Positions 8,087 to 16,639 of a stretch of 51,847 bases of DNA are shown in pieces. The notes under the pieces are model-generated. The model saw nothing but the letters and a program-made list of their open reading frames with translations. It did not search any database and was not told the origin of the DNA. The stretch is from an uncultured Lachnospiraceae bacterium (GTDB taxonomy: Bacteria > Bacillota > Clostridia > Lachnospirales > Lachnospiraceae): assembly GCA_949132985.1 (NCBI GenBank), contig CASCGD010000010.1, positions 1 to 51,847 of the forward strand, read 5' to 3'. The position numbers and the translations under genes were made by a program. Position 1 is the stretch's first letter. Each line of letters starts with the position of its first letter.

Positions 8087-8524
8087 TCACCCGTCCTCGT
8101 CCTCACTCTCACAAATATAATGGTTCATTCCTCCCCCATCGGTCACCTTCGTTTTTGCAATTAAAAACTTCTGAATTGCAAAGAGCAGACCGATTCCGAC
8201 AATTCTTAAGAGCATCTCTATGATACCCGTATGCTCCACGATCATTTGTCTCGAGATGGCAAAAATCAGCACATCAATCACATTTTCCGGCCTGTGCTGG
8301 ACTAACATTTTTACAAACTCGATGCCGATTGCAAACGACAATATTTTCCGCAGAAAATTTTCAAACGCATCATCATAATACAGTGACTTCACATCGGCAA
8401 AATAGTCTGCCAGCATAACCCCTGTAAGAATCAGTATCATAAGCAGAATGCAGCCCGCCAGCAGCATCTCCATGAGTATGGCTGCCCTGTAAAATATGAT
8501 CTGGAGATTCTCGTTTTTTCTCAT
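8087..8524 (-). CDS. Small membrane protein, PsiE-like
   Basis: A 145-residue integral membrane protein with four predicted hydrophobic segments (about residues 10-38, 58-72, 80-95, 103-122). The stretch 'FVKMLVQHRPENVIDVLIFA' and 'ISRQMIVEHT' recalls the PsiE (phosphate-starvation-inducible) family, whose function is unknown. The C-terminus is acidic ('CESEDEDG'). The start is the ATG at 8524 behind AAAAGGGGC. It stands alone, transcribed toward the PTS operon and ending just upstream of that operon's promoter. Family is tentative; membrane location is clear. Confidence 0.6.
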   Translation of the reverse strand: MRKNENLQIIFYRAAILMEMLLAGCILLMILILTGVMLADYFADVKSLYYDDAFENFLRKILSFAIGIEFVKMLVQHRPENVIDVLIFAISRQMIVEHTGIIEMLLRIVGIGLLFAIQKFLIAKTKVTDGGGMNHYICESEDEDG

Positions 8525-8692
8525 TTTTTGCCCCTTTTACTGTAACAAATCCTTGTCCTTTCGGTTTATTTTATCATGCCTGCCCGGAAAAGGAAAGGAT
8601 TTGTTGCGAAACATCCGGGGGATAAATCCTCTGTCTTTTAGCATCATCCCGGGAAAAATCGTTCTGCGGCAAATTTTCCGTAAGTTTTGCCG

Positions 8693-9823
8693 TTAGCTGA
8701 CCATATTTAAAAGACGCAAAATATCTTCCAGTGTCCTCTGATAATTTTCATGACTTTTTAATCTCGAATTTTTAAATGCCTCAGGCCGGCGGTTAATGCT
8801 GAATACCGCCGTAAGGCCCGCCTCATAGGGAAGCTCTTCCAAATCCTCCGCAATCGAACCGACCAGTGCAACCGTCGGAACCGCTTTCTTTACCGTGTGC
8901 TTTAAAATCCCGCTGATCAGTTTGCCTCCCATGCTCTGCCGGTCAATCTGACCTTCCCCGGTAATCACGAGATCGCAGCCCTCTAGCAGTTCATCAAACC
9001 CCGTCATCTCCAGCACAGTTTCAATCCCGGACCTCATGTTTGCATGCAGCAGAGCCATGCAGCCGGCGCCCATTCCGCCGGCAGCTCCCGCTCCCCCTCT
9101 CATCCAGCCTTCGCCGCAGTATTCCACTAAAATATCCGAAAAGGCGCGCAGGTTTCTGTCAAGAAGCTCTACCATTTCCGCATCCGCACCCTTTTGCGGT
9201 CCGAAAACGCATGCCGCTCCGCGCTCCCCATAAAGCGGGTTATCCACATCCGACATAAGGCAGATCTCTACATCGCGCAGAAGCTCCCCGCACTCCCCCA
9301 TGTCCAGATGCGCGATCTTTTCCAACGTAATCCCTGTGGGGATGAACTCCTTCCCGTCCTCGTCAAAAAAATGCACGCCCAGCGCACTGGCGCAGCCGCA
9401 GCCGCCGTCATTCGTGGCGCTTCCGCCAAGCCCGAGTATAATTTTTCTGCTGCCGGATGCGACCGCATGGCGAATCATCTGCCCCACGCCAAAGGTCGTC
9501 GTTACGGCAGGATTCCCCCGCCCTTCCACAAGGGGAAGCCCCGCAGCCGCAGCCATCTCAATGACAGCCGTTTTATCCTGCAGCCTCGCGTAGGTTGCAG
9601 GAAGCGACTCAAACAACGGCCCGGAAACTTCAACTGTCACCGGCTCGGCTCCGCATGCATGTAAAAAACACGCCACCGTTCCCTCTCCGCCGTCCGCCGC
9701 CGGGATTGCAATCAGTTCGCAGTCCGGCAAAATCCGGGCAAAGGATTCTTCTGCAATTTTACAAATTTCCACACTCGTCAGTGTTCCCTTAAAGGAATCC
9801 GATATTACCATACATTTCTTCAT
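8693..9823 (-). CDS. Glycerate kinase, GlxK/GarK type
   Basis: A 376-residue kinase phosphorylating D-glycerate, in this family usually to 2-phosphoglycerate, which enters glycolysis. Seen motifs: 'VISDSFKGTLTSVE' at the N-terminus, 'IPAADGGEGTV' (residues ~40-50), 'LGLGGSATNDGGCG' (phosphate-binding loop), and 'DLVITGEGQIDRQSMGGK', the signature of PF02595. The start is the ATG at 9823-9821, which overlaps the TGA of the hydroxyacid dehydrogenase gene (ATGA), so the two are translationally coupled. Upstream in-frame codons are inside that gene. Paired with a hydroxyacid dehydrogenase, it implies glycerate as the end product of the locus. Confidence 0.93.
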   Translation of the reverse strand: MKKCMVISDSFKGTLTSVEICKIAEESFARILPDCELIAIPAADGGEGTVACFLHACGAEPVTVEVSGPLFESLPATYARLQDKTAVIEMAAAAGLPLVEGRGNPAVTTTFGVGQMIRHAVASGSRKIILGLGGSATNDGGCGCASALGVHFFDEDGKEFIPTGITLEKIAHLDMGECGELLRDVEICLMSDVDNPLYGERGAACVFGPQKGADAEMVELLDRNLRAFSDILVEYCGEGWMRGGAGAAGGMGAGCMALLHANMRSGIETVLEMTGFDELLEGCDLVITGEGQIDRQSMGGKLISGILKHTVKKAVPTVALVGSIAEDLEELPYEAGLTAVFSINRRPEAFKNSRLKSHENYQRTLEDILRLLNMVS

Positions 9824-10791
9824 ATCTGTTTGTTCACCACGTTCACAGGTGCTCCGTTCAAAAACGCTTTCACATTCTCCACGCTGCAATCCATGATCCT
9901 CTGCCGGCTTTCGACAGGCGCCCAGGAAATATGCGGTGTGATCAGACAGTTTTTCGCCTTCAGCAACGGATTGTCTGCCCGAATCGGTTCTGTGGAAACA
10001 ACATCAAGGGCCGCAGCCGCAACCTTTCCCCGGTTCAATGCGTCCGCCAGATCCTGCTCCACAATGAGCTGCCCGCGGGAATTGTTCAGAATCATTACAT
10101 GATCCTTCATTTTTGCAATACTTTCTTTATTGATAAAGCCGGTGTTTTCTGCTGTCAGATTGCAGTGCAGCGCAACCACATCCGAGGAAGCCAGCAGGGT
10201 ATCAAGATCCGTATACGCGCCAATCTCGCGCCCCGTTTCATTCGGACACACATCATATGCCAGCACTTTCATACCCAGTGCCTTTGCAATACGGCCCGTA
10301 GCCTGTCCGATTCGTCCAAAGCCGATAATTCCCATCGTTTTCTTTTCCAGCTCGACAAGCGGATAATCCCAGAAACAGAAATCCTCACAGGCCGTCCATC
10401 GCCCTTCCTTTACAGCATTGCTGTGATGGCCGATATGGTGGCAGACCTCCAGAAGCAGCGCAATCGCATACTGGCTGACAGATGCCGTACCGTACGCGGG
10501 AACATTTGAAACCGGTATCCCTCTTTCTTTTGCATAGACCACGTCAACGATATTATAACCGGTCGCCAGCACGGCAATAAATTTCAAACCGGGACACGCA
10601 TCTATGACCGATCTTGTAATCGGCGTTTTGTTTGTAATCACAATCTGTGCATCGCCAATACGCCCGATGATTTCCTGTTCATCTGTGAGACTTGTCCGGT
10701 CATAAACCGTCAGCTCTCCCAGCTCCTCCAACCCTTTCCAGCTCAAATCTCCCGGATTTTCCGTATATCCGTCTAATATGACAATCTTCAT
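9820..10791 (-). CDS. D-2-hydroxyacid dehydrogenase (glycerate dehydrogenase-like)
   Basis: A 323-residue NAD(P)-dependent dehydrogenase. The Rossmann motif is 'GIIGFGRIGQATGRIAKALG'. The catalytic Arg is in 'ILNNSRGQLI', the Glu in 'DVVSTEPIRAD' and the His in 'LITPHISWAP', so the active site is complete. The length is normal. The N-terminus ('MKIVILDGYTENPGDLSW') resembles hydroxypyruvate/glyoxylate reductases of the HprA group. It overlaps the glycerate kinase gene by 4 bp, so reduction of hydroxypyruvate to glycerate followed by phosphorylation is the natural reading. The exact substrate is inferred from this pairing. Confidence 0.88.
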   Translation of the reverse strand: MKIVILDGYTENPGDLSWKGLEELGELTVYDRTSLTDEQEIIGRIGDAQIVITNKTPITRSVIDACPGLKFIAVLATGYNIVDVVYAKERGIPVSNVPAYGTASVSQYAIALLLEVCHHIGHHSNAVKEGRWTACEDFCFWDYPLVELEKKTMGIIGFGRIGQATGRIAKALGMKVLAYDVCPNETGREIGAYTDLDTLLASSDVVALHCNLTAENTGFINKESIAKMKDHVMILNNSRGQLIVEQDLADALNRGKVAAAALDVVSTEPIRADNPLLKAKNCLITPHISWAPVESRQRIMDCSVENVKAFLNGAPVNVVNKQI

Positions 10792-10835
10792 CCTTCCAAC
10801 TCCTGTCCTCTCAAATTTTTTGCGTATTTCCGACG

Positions 10836-10857
10836 ATCAGGCAGACTGCCCCTGATC
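10836..10857 (-). other. Intergenic hairpin between nucleoside hydrolase and dehydrogenase genes
   Basis: GATCAGG and CCTGATC pair across an 8-nt centre in the 90-bp gap. No T tract follows, so it is more likely an mRNA processing or stability hairpin than a terminator. Confidence 0.4.
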
Positions 10858-10881
10858 ATCCGGTGCGAAACGCATGTATTT

Positions 10882-11886
10882 TTATCTTTCTCCTCGAAAC
10901 CGCTCGCAGAGCATCCCGAAGAATTTTTCCTTGTCAGCCTTCATCACGACCCTGCTCTTTACATTTTCATCCGGCTCGCTGCCCATGCGCCTGTCAACTA
11001 CCAGCTGCCCGTCGGATGCCCCGCCATTGATGTCGATATCGCACCGCAGCAGCCGCTCGTCCGTAATTACGGACGGGTCCAGTACGCAGGCCACCGCCAG
11101 CGCGTCATGAATCGCATCCGAATACCCGTTGCCATTGCCCATACGCTTTAAGGCATCCACCCGAACTTCGATTAATTCCCCTGCAAATACCGCAGCAGGC
11201 GTTCCGATTTTTTTCAAAGTCTTTGCATCGTCCAGATTCAGTTCTGCCGAATGCGTAGCGTTCAGCCCCACAATACGGCATGGCACTCCGCTGTCCAGAA
11301 TAATTTTCGCGGCTTCCGGATCATGATAGAAATTTGCCTCCGCACAGGGTGTAATATTCCCCATGTCCACGGCCCCGCCCATAAAGACAACTTCCTCAAT
11401 GTGATCTGCAATCGCCGGTTCCATCCGAAACGCCATCCCGATATTCGTGGGCGGCCCTACCGGAATGACGGTAACTTTCTCCTCAGAAGCCAGCAAAGTC
11501 TCTGTCAAAAAACTGCACGCATGCTTTGGCTGCGCCCTTGCTGCTGCTTTCGGAAGATTCAGGTAAGCCGGATGTACCGAGTACTCCACTCCATCCTCCA
11601 CGATGCTGATTCCGTCCTTCTCAAGCGCTGCATTTCTCTGCTTTGTCAAATAGCGCACCATGGGCTGCGGGCATCCCCTGTACACGGGTATCTCCTTCTC
11701 CCTGCCCAAAAGCTCCAGTACCCGAAGCGTATTCTCCACACAGTTGTCCACCGGACGGTTTCCCCAGGTAACTGTAATACCCAAAATATCCAGCTCCTTT
11801 GACATCGCCGCCAGCATAATCGCTACCGCGTCGTCCGAACCGGTATCCACATCCAGTATCACTTTCTTTTTTTTCGTATCATCCAT
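10882..11886 (-). CDS. Nucleoside hydrolase (inosine/uridine-preferring family), copy 1
   Basis: A 334-residue enzyme hydrolysing the N-glycosidic bond of ribonucleosides to base and ribose. The calcium-binding signature 'ILDVDTGSDDAVAIML' is at the N-terminus. 'VTVIPVGPPTNIGMAF' and 'VVFMGGAVDMGNITPCAEAN' are family motifs, and 'DAIHDALAVACVLDP' carries the conserved His-Asp pair. The active site therefore looks complete. It is only distantly similar to the second copy at 19431-20378, which suggests different base preferences. It follows a 313-bp hairpin-rich gap after the epimerase gene, so it may be expressed separately from the transport genes. Confidence 0.92.
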   Translation of the reverse strand: MDDTKKKKVILDVDTGSDDAVAIMLAAMSKELDILGITVTWGNRPVDNCVENTLRVLELLGREKEIPVYRGCPQPMVRYLTKQRNAALEKDGISIVEDGVEYSVHPAYLNLPKAAARAQPKHACSFLTETLLASEEKVTVIPVGPPTNIGMAFRMEPAIADHIEEVVFMGGAVDMGNITPCAEANFYHDPEAAKIILDSGVPCRIVGLNATHSAELNLDDAKTLKKIGTPAAVFAGELIEVRVDALKRMGNGNGYSDAIHDALAVACVLDPSVITDERLLRCDIDINGGASDGQLVVDRRMGSEPDENVKSRVVMKADKEKFFGMLCERFRGER

Positions 11887-12199
11887 ATTCTTTTCTCCGC
11901 AAAAATTTTATTTTGTATAGGAAACGAACAAAGCGCTTGCCTTTTGATTCGTTTCCTGCGCCGGATGCACGCCGCAAAGCGGAATAATTCCTCTGTGCAT
12001 CCGTGCGCATCCTGCCAGAGGCATATAGTAAACGCAATGGTTTTTTGCGTTTACCATAACTGTTCAGAGCCAAGGCAATTTGCATAAAAGATAGACATCA
12101 TGCTTGCAGGAATGGCTATATTTTTGCAAATTTCTTTGGCGGATACGCCAAAGCGAGGAAATTCGCAGGATTTTCGAGCTTGGCTCTGAACAGTTTCAT
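11887..12199 (-). other. 313-bp hairpin-rich gap without a gene
   Basis: It holds an 11-bp hairpin GTAAACGCAAT-type stem at about 12028-12055 and a 17-bp perfect inverted repeat (12058-12074 with 12179-12195). Short minus-strand frames here have no recognisable protein features and no consistent ribosome sites. Confidence 0.7.
12058..12195. repeat. Inverted-repeat-bounded intergenic element, copy 1
   Basis: Ends AACTGTTCAGAGCCAAG and CTTGGCTCTGAACAGTT are perfect 17-bp inverted repeats around a 104-bp centre. The centre holds ATCATGCTTGCAGGAATG, matching 17 of 18 bases in the element at 44514-44665, whose ends also contain GTTCAG/CTGAAC. This suggests one dispersed, non-coding, MITE- or RNA-like family. 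Confidence 0.55.
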
Positions 12200-13198
12200 T
12201 TATTTTAAGAATCCCGGGTGCTCCTCCAGCCACTTCATATAGCACGCAAATGCGCTTTCCGCGTCCTTTTGTGCCGGCGCATACCCCGTATCCTCAAACA
12301 GCCGGTCCATCCGCATCGGCGCATTGTCCCTGCTCTGGTTCACCTGAATCGACGCTTCCTGCGGTTTTTCCGCCAGCTCATAAGAAAATTCCGGGTAACG
12401 CCCCTTAAGCAGCCTGCACCAGTCCAGCAGGCTCCAGCGTTCTCCGCTGCAGAAAGGATATATGTCGTAGTTTAGCTTTTTGGCCTGAAGAACTGCCAGA
12501 ACCTCGCCCGCAATGTCCGGCCCGCTGACCCAGTCCTGCAGACACGGCCTCGGCAGAATGACAGATTCCCCTCTCATGGCCGCCGCCGTCGTCTGGTAAA
12601 TCAGGCTCATATGCCCTCTCACACCGGTATAGCGCTCCCAGGGACCATACACATCCCCGATCCGCGCCACATACGCATTCATACTGTACAACTCTTTTAT
12701 GCGCAAAACAAGCCTTTCTCCGGTAAACTTGGAGAGTTCGTAGAGAGAATGGGGATTTCCTGCACTCACCCCCTCCTCCAGCACACCCTCCTGAAACGCC
12801 GTAGAACCGTATGCCGAGATCGAACCCAAGTAGAGAAACCTTCTGATCCCTTTATTCGCAGCCGCAAGCATGCCGTGCAAAAGCCCCATGCAGTTCACAT
12901 CCAGTATCACCGCCGGATGGTTCCGCTCCATTTCATAGTCCGGCGTAATTGCCGCACCGTGCACAAAATCATCCACCTGGTATTTCTCCAGAATCGCTTC
13001 CATTCGATCCTGGTCCCGCACGTCTCCCGCCTCAAAGATCAGCCTGCCCGCAAGCTGCTTAAGTTCTTCCAGAAAAGAAGCATCCGGCGCCTTTCTCGCG
13101 TACAGTATCACATCCCATCCCTCAGCCAGCATCCGCTGCGCAATATTCATGCCCACAAAGCCTGTGCCTCCGGTCAGGAATACGGTTTTTTTGTCCAT
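12200..13198 (-). CDS. NAD-dependent epimerase/dehydratase family protein
   Basis: A 332-residue extended-SDR protein. The NAD-binding motif is 'VFLTGGTGFVGMNIAQRML' at residues ~5-23. The catalytic 'SLYELSKFTGERL' gives the Tyr-x-x-x-Lys pair, with the Ser in 'LGSISAYGS'. I start it at the ATG at 13198, six bases after GGGAGGTG; an upstream in-frame GTG overlaps that site and is unlikely. It lies 14 bp after the amidohydrolase gene, in the same operon. The family acts on nucleotide sugars or other hydroxylated substrates, and the actual substrate here is unknown. Confidence 0.85.
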   Translation of the reverse strand: MDKKTVFLTGGTGFVGMNIAQRMLAEGWDVILYARKAPDASFLEELKQLAGRLIFEAGDVRDQDRMEAILEKYQVDDFVHGAAITPDYEMERNHPAVILDVNCMGLLHGMLAAANKGIRRFLYLGSISAYGSTAFQEGVLEEGVSAGNPHSLYELSKFTGERLVLRIKELYSMNAYVARIGDVYGPWERYTGVRGHMSLIYQTTAAAMRGESVILPRPCLQDWVSGPDIAGEVLAVLQAKKLNYDIYPFCSGERWSLLDWCRLLKGRYPEFSYELAEKPQEASIQVNQSRDNAPMRMDRLFEDTGYAPAQKDAESAFACYMKWLEEHPGFLK

Positions 13199-13212
13199 TT
13201 GCCGCACCTCCC

Positions 13213-14604
13213 TTATCCTATCAAATCAAGCCGGGGTTTCCCTCTTTTTATCAGTTTTCCCCTGTGCCCTGTTTCCGCGTAAACGCCGTTTTCAATCAAA
13301 ACTTCTCCGCCGGCAATCGTGTATTCCACTTTCCCCGTCATCTCCAGCCCTTCATACGGGCAGAAATCGGTCTGCATATGCATATCCGCCGCCCGCATGG
13401 TATAAGAGCACTCCGGATTCACAATGATCACATCCGCATCGCTTCCCGGCGCTAAAACGCCCTTTGCCGGATAGACGCCCATCAGCTTTGCCGCATTTGC
13501 GGAGGTCAGCTCCACAAAGCGTTCCGCCTTCATTCCTCTTTTGACAACCGCCTCCGAGAAGAAAACCATTCCCCTCGTCTCGAGCGTCGGAAGGCCGTTG
13601 GGCACCTTCGGGAAATAGTCCGCATACTTTTTCTTCTGCCGCGAGTGGTAATCCGTATGGTCACTGTTAATCATCTGCACATGCCCGCTGCATACCAGCT
13701 CCCACAGTTTTTCCCGGTCTTTCGCCCCACGTATGGGAGGACTGCATATAAAATTATATCCGTCCGCTCTTTCATAGACCTCCTCGTCCAGAACCAGATA
13801 ATGCGGGCAAACCTCTGCAAACAGCTTCGCCCCGTCCGTCCGTTCCAGAAGCGCCCTGCTCTCTCCTGTCGTCATATGGGCAAAAATAACCGGAGCCTTC
13901 GTGTCCCGTGCCATTGCAAGCACCCCGTACATTGCCTCAAGCTCCGAGATCACAGGTCGGCAGGCCGCATGGTCCTTAGGCAGAGTCTTTCCCGCGCTTA
14001 TGGCGTCCGCAATCTTTCGCTCGATCATGTCCGCGCACTCCGCATGAATCAGGGCAATCCCCTGTTCCTTTGCCACCAGCTTTAAGACCTCATAAATCCC
14101 CTGCTTCTCCAGCATCAGACTGTCCCGGTACACGGTAAACATCTTTATGGAGGGGAATCCGTTTTTCAGAAAATGGTGGATATCCCCCAGGGATTCCTCA
14201 TCCATGCTGTTTATGCACGGATGGAAAGAATAATCCAGGACACTGTTGCCTTTCGCTTCCTTCAGCTTTCTTTTCATGGAATCCGCCGGTTTTTCCCCCT
14301 CATTGTTAAAAGCAAAATCAACGAATGAGGTCGTCCCCCCATATGCAGCGGCAATACTGCCGCTGTAATAGGTATCCTTTGATTTGGACTCTCCGACTCC
14401 GGTTTCCAGATGCGCGTGGCTGTCAATCATCCCCGGCATCACAAGCCGTCCGTCTGCATGGATCACACGCTCCGCCAGGCCTTCCTCCAGCTGCCCCACC
14501 GCCGCGATCTTATCCTTCGCGATGGCAAGGTCAGCCTGGAAAGAGCCCGTACTGTTTACAATTGTTCCATTTTTTATTAACAGGTCCCAGATCTTCTTTT
14601 CCAT
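13213..14604 (-). CDS. Dihydropyrimidinase/hydantoinase-type amidohydrolase
   Basis: A 463-residue metal-dependent cyclic amidohydrolase. The metal ligands are visible: His-x-His in 'MPGMIDSHAHLETG', the likely carboxylated Lys in 'PSIKMFTVYRD', His in 'ALIHAECADM', His in 'VIFAHMTTGE' and Asp in 'INSDHTDYHS'. The substrate-side 'YNFICSPPIRG' and 'KVPNGLPTLETRG' match D-hydantoinase/dihydropyrimidinase rather than dihydroorotase. I start at the ATG at 14604 behind AAAGGA; 11 further codons upstream lie in the preceding permease gene. It would open a cyclic diamide ring such as dihydropyrimidine, hydantoin or allantoin. No dihydropyrimidine dehydrogenase or ureidopropionase gene is in the window. 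Confidence 0.88.
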   Translation of the reverse strand: MEKKIWDLLIKNGTIVNSTGSFQADLAIAKDKIAAVGQLEEGLAERVIHADGRLVMPGMIDSHAHLETGVGESKSKDTYYSGSIAAAYGGTTSFVDFAFNNEGEKPADSMKRKLKEAKGNSVLDYSFHPCINSMDEESLGDIHHFLKNGFPSIKMFTVYRDSLMLEKQGIYEVLKLVAKEQGIALIHAECADMIERKIADAISAGKTLPKDHAACRPVISELEAMYGVLAMARDTKAPVIFAHMTTGESRALLERTDGAKLFAEVCPHYLVLDEEVYERADGYNFICSPPIRGAKDREKLWELVCSGHVQMINSDHTDYHSRQKKKYADYFPKVPNGLPTLETRGMVFFSEAVVKRGMKAERFVELTSANAAKLMGVYPAKGVLAPGSDADVIIVNPECSYTMRAADMHMQTDFCPYEGLEMTGKVEYTIAGGEVLIENGVYAETGHRGKLIKRGKPRLDLIG

Positions 14605-14626
14605 AGCAACTATATTCCTTTCCGCC

Positions 14627-15544
14627 TTATAACGCACTCTTTGCCTTTTCGTTCATCCGTCCTTTTCTCCACATTGCCAGAACCAGAATCGCAATCGTAA
14701 AGATGTAGGGCAGCATTAAAATAAACTGCGACGGGAGTCCATAGGCCTGAAGCCTTGCGCCCACGGAGTCAATAAAACCAAAGATCAGCGTGCCGACCCA
14801 CACAAGCAGCGGGTTCATGCCTCCAAAATTCATTGCCGCCACACCCATGAAGCCGCGTCCGTTCGTAATATTATCCGCAAACATCTGGGAATATCCTAAT
14901 GACAGATGCGCGCCGGCCAGGCCGCCCAATACGCCTGAGATAATCATAACCTCGTATTTCATACGGCGCACATTGATACCTGCCGTTTCCGCCGCCATAG
15001 GCAGACGGCCCACACAGCGGACGCGAAGGCCCCAGACAGTTTTAAAGAGCAGAAACCACAAAACGATTACCATTACGATTCCGAACACCTCTGTCACACA
15101 CCAGTTGTTAAAAATATCATTTAAAACCGGAATGCCGTCCAGCGCCGCAATGTGGATTCTGGGAATTGCCTTGATGTCAGGGCTCGTGAAGGTTCCCGCC
15201 GTTCCGAGGAACTGCTGCAGGCCAAACTTCGTAATCGCCAGCGCAAACATGTTGACCGCAATACCCGCGGCACAGATGTGCGCGTTGTACCTGATATTTG
15301 CCACGGCCATAATCAGTGCGATGGCTATACCGCTCACAATCGCCATCAAAATCGCAATCAACCAGCTACCGGTTGTCACGCTTGTCAGCACAGCCACAAA
15401 TGCAGACGTGAGCATAATCCCCTCCGTACCGATGTTCAAAATATCCGCCTGCTGGGTAACTGTCGCGCATAATGCCGCAAACAAGATAGGAGTCGCCGAA
15501 CGAATCGTTGCATAAATCAGTGTTATATTAAAAACGTCATTCAT
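14627..15544 (-). CDS. Nucleoside-type ABC transporter permease (NupQ/YufQ-like)
   Basis: A 305-residue inner-membrane permease of the BPD_transp_2 family with about eight to nine hydrophobic segments. 'GTEGIMLTSAFVAVL' near residue 38 and 'AETAGINVRRMKYEVMIISG' near residue 185 are characteristic of permeases paired with BMP-family lipoproteins. It overlaps the preceding permease gene by 8 bp and forms the channel with it. The order lipoprotein, ATPase, permease, permease matches the B. subtilis nupNOPQ guanosine transporter. Confidence 0.92.
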   Translation of the reverse strand: MNDVFNITLIYATIRSATPILFAALCATVTQQADILNIGTEGIMLTSAFVAVLTSVTTGSWLIAILMAIVSGIAIALIMAVANIRYNAHICAAGIAVNMFALAITKFGLQQFLGTAGTFTSPDIKAIPRIHIAALDGIPVLNDIFNNWCVTEVFGIVMVIVLWFLLFKTVWGLRVRCVGRLPMAAETAGINVRRMKYEVMIISGVLGGLAGAHLSLGYSQMFADNITNGRGFMGVAAMNFGGMNPLLVWVGTLIFGFIDSVGARLQAYGLPSQFILMLPYIFTIAILVLAMWRKGRMNEKAKSAL

Positions 15545-16637
15545 CTTTTTTCCCTCCTTTTTCAGAACCCGCAGGGGCTGCGTTGATTGTCATAGCCGCC
15601 TTTTCTTCCTTTGTTTTTTTCTTTTTGTACAGAAAATGAAACAGCGTTTCCATCGTTGCAAAAATAATGAAAATAGCAGTAATCGTATCCACAATCGACC
15701 TGGGAACTCCGGCAAAGCGCTCCATGGAAAGCGCTCCCGCTTTTAAGGAAGCCACAAAAAACGCCATAAGCGGAACCAGCCGAATGTCATTCCACACAAT
15801 CATCGATGAGAGCATACCGTCGTTTGCAATATTCAAAGAGAAATTGTCCAAAAAGTACCCGTATACCCCAAGAACCTCAATGGTGCCCGCAATACCTCCA
15901 AGCGCACCGGAGAGCATCATTCCCTGGATCACCACTTTCTTTGAATTGATTCCCATATAATCCGCGTGGGCGCTGTTTAAGCCTACGGTCAAAAACTTGT
16001 ACCCGACCGTGGATCTGTAGAGAAGCCAGATCACCGCCGCCACCACGATAAACGCGATAAAAAGACCGGTGTTTGCCTGACTAGGCTTCATAATCTGCGT
16101 GAGCATAATGTTCTCATGAACCGCCGGGGTCTGAGGCATACCCGTCTTTGCGCTCAACGGGCCGTTGCACAGCCATGAAGTAAAAAACTTCGCCACGTAG
16201 GTTGACAGGATACACACGCAGATCTCATTGACATCCCATTTCACCTTTAAAATTGCCGGAATCGCCGCCCACAAAGCGCCGACGATCATAGCCAGTACCA
16301 GGCAGACCAGAATATGTAAGAAGGCAGGCATCTTCGGAAGGTAATGTCCTGCCCATGCAGCCGTAATCGCCCCCAGATATAATTCGCCCTCGATACCTGC
16401 ATTAAAGCATCCGACCTTGCTCGCCACCGCAAAACCCACGCCGGTCAAAAGTATCGGCACAAATTTCTGAAGCGTCGTGCCAAGATTTACCTTTCCCACA
16501 AACGCGCCTTTAAAGAGCTGTACATATGCGTCAAAGGGCTTAAACCCCAAAACGAGCATAAAAATTGCTCCCACCACCATGGAAAGCAGCAGCGTCAGCA
16601 GCAGCGTTATATAAGGATTATTTTTCTTCTCTGCCAT
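15537..16637 (-). CDS. Nucleoside-type ABC transporter permease (NupP/YufP-like)
   Basis: A 366-residue membrane permease and first of the pair. The hydrophobic segment at residues ~10-30 leads into the family motif 'CFNAGIEGELYLGAITAAW' (residues ~78-96). 'GLNSAHADYMGINSKKVV' is the cytoplasmic coupling-type loop, and the C-terminus is a charged tail ('YKKKKTKEEKAA'). It starts 2 bp after the ATPase stop codon with a GGAGG site inside the ATPase gene, so it is translationally coupled. Confidence 0.92.
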   Translation of the reverse strand: MAEKKNNPYITLLLTLLLSMVVGAIFMLVLGFKPFDAYVQLFKGAFVGKVNLGTTLQKFVPILLTGVGFAVASKVGCFNAGIEGELYLGAITAAWAGHYLPKMPAFLHILVCLVLAMIVGALWAAIPAILKVKWDVNEICVCILSTYVAKFFTSWLCNGPLSAKTGMPQTPAVHENIMLTQIMKPSQANTGLFIAFIVVAAVIWLLYRSTVGYKFLTVGLNSAHADYMGINSKKVVIQGMMLSGALGGIAGTIEVLGVYGYFLDNFSLNIANDGMLSSMIVWNDIRLVPLMAFFVASLKAGALSMERFAGVPRSIVDTITAIFIIFATMETLFHFLYKKKKTKEEKAAMTINAAPAGSEKGGKKDE

Positions 16638-16639
16638 AA

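Noticed and set aside
11879-12085. Minus-strand frame of 68 codons in the hairpin-rich gap
   Set aside because: It has no recognisable domain, overlaps the inverted-repeat element and the start of the nucleoside hydrolase gene, and lacks a convincing ribosome site.
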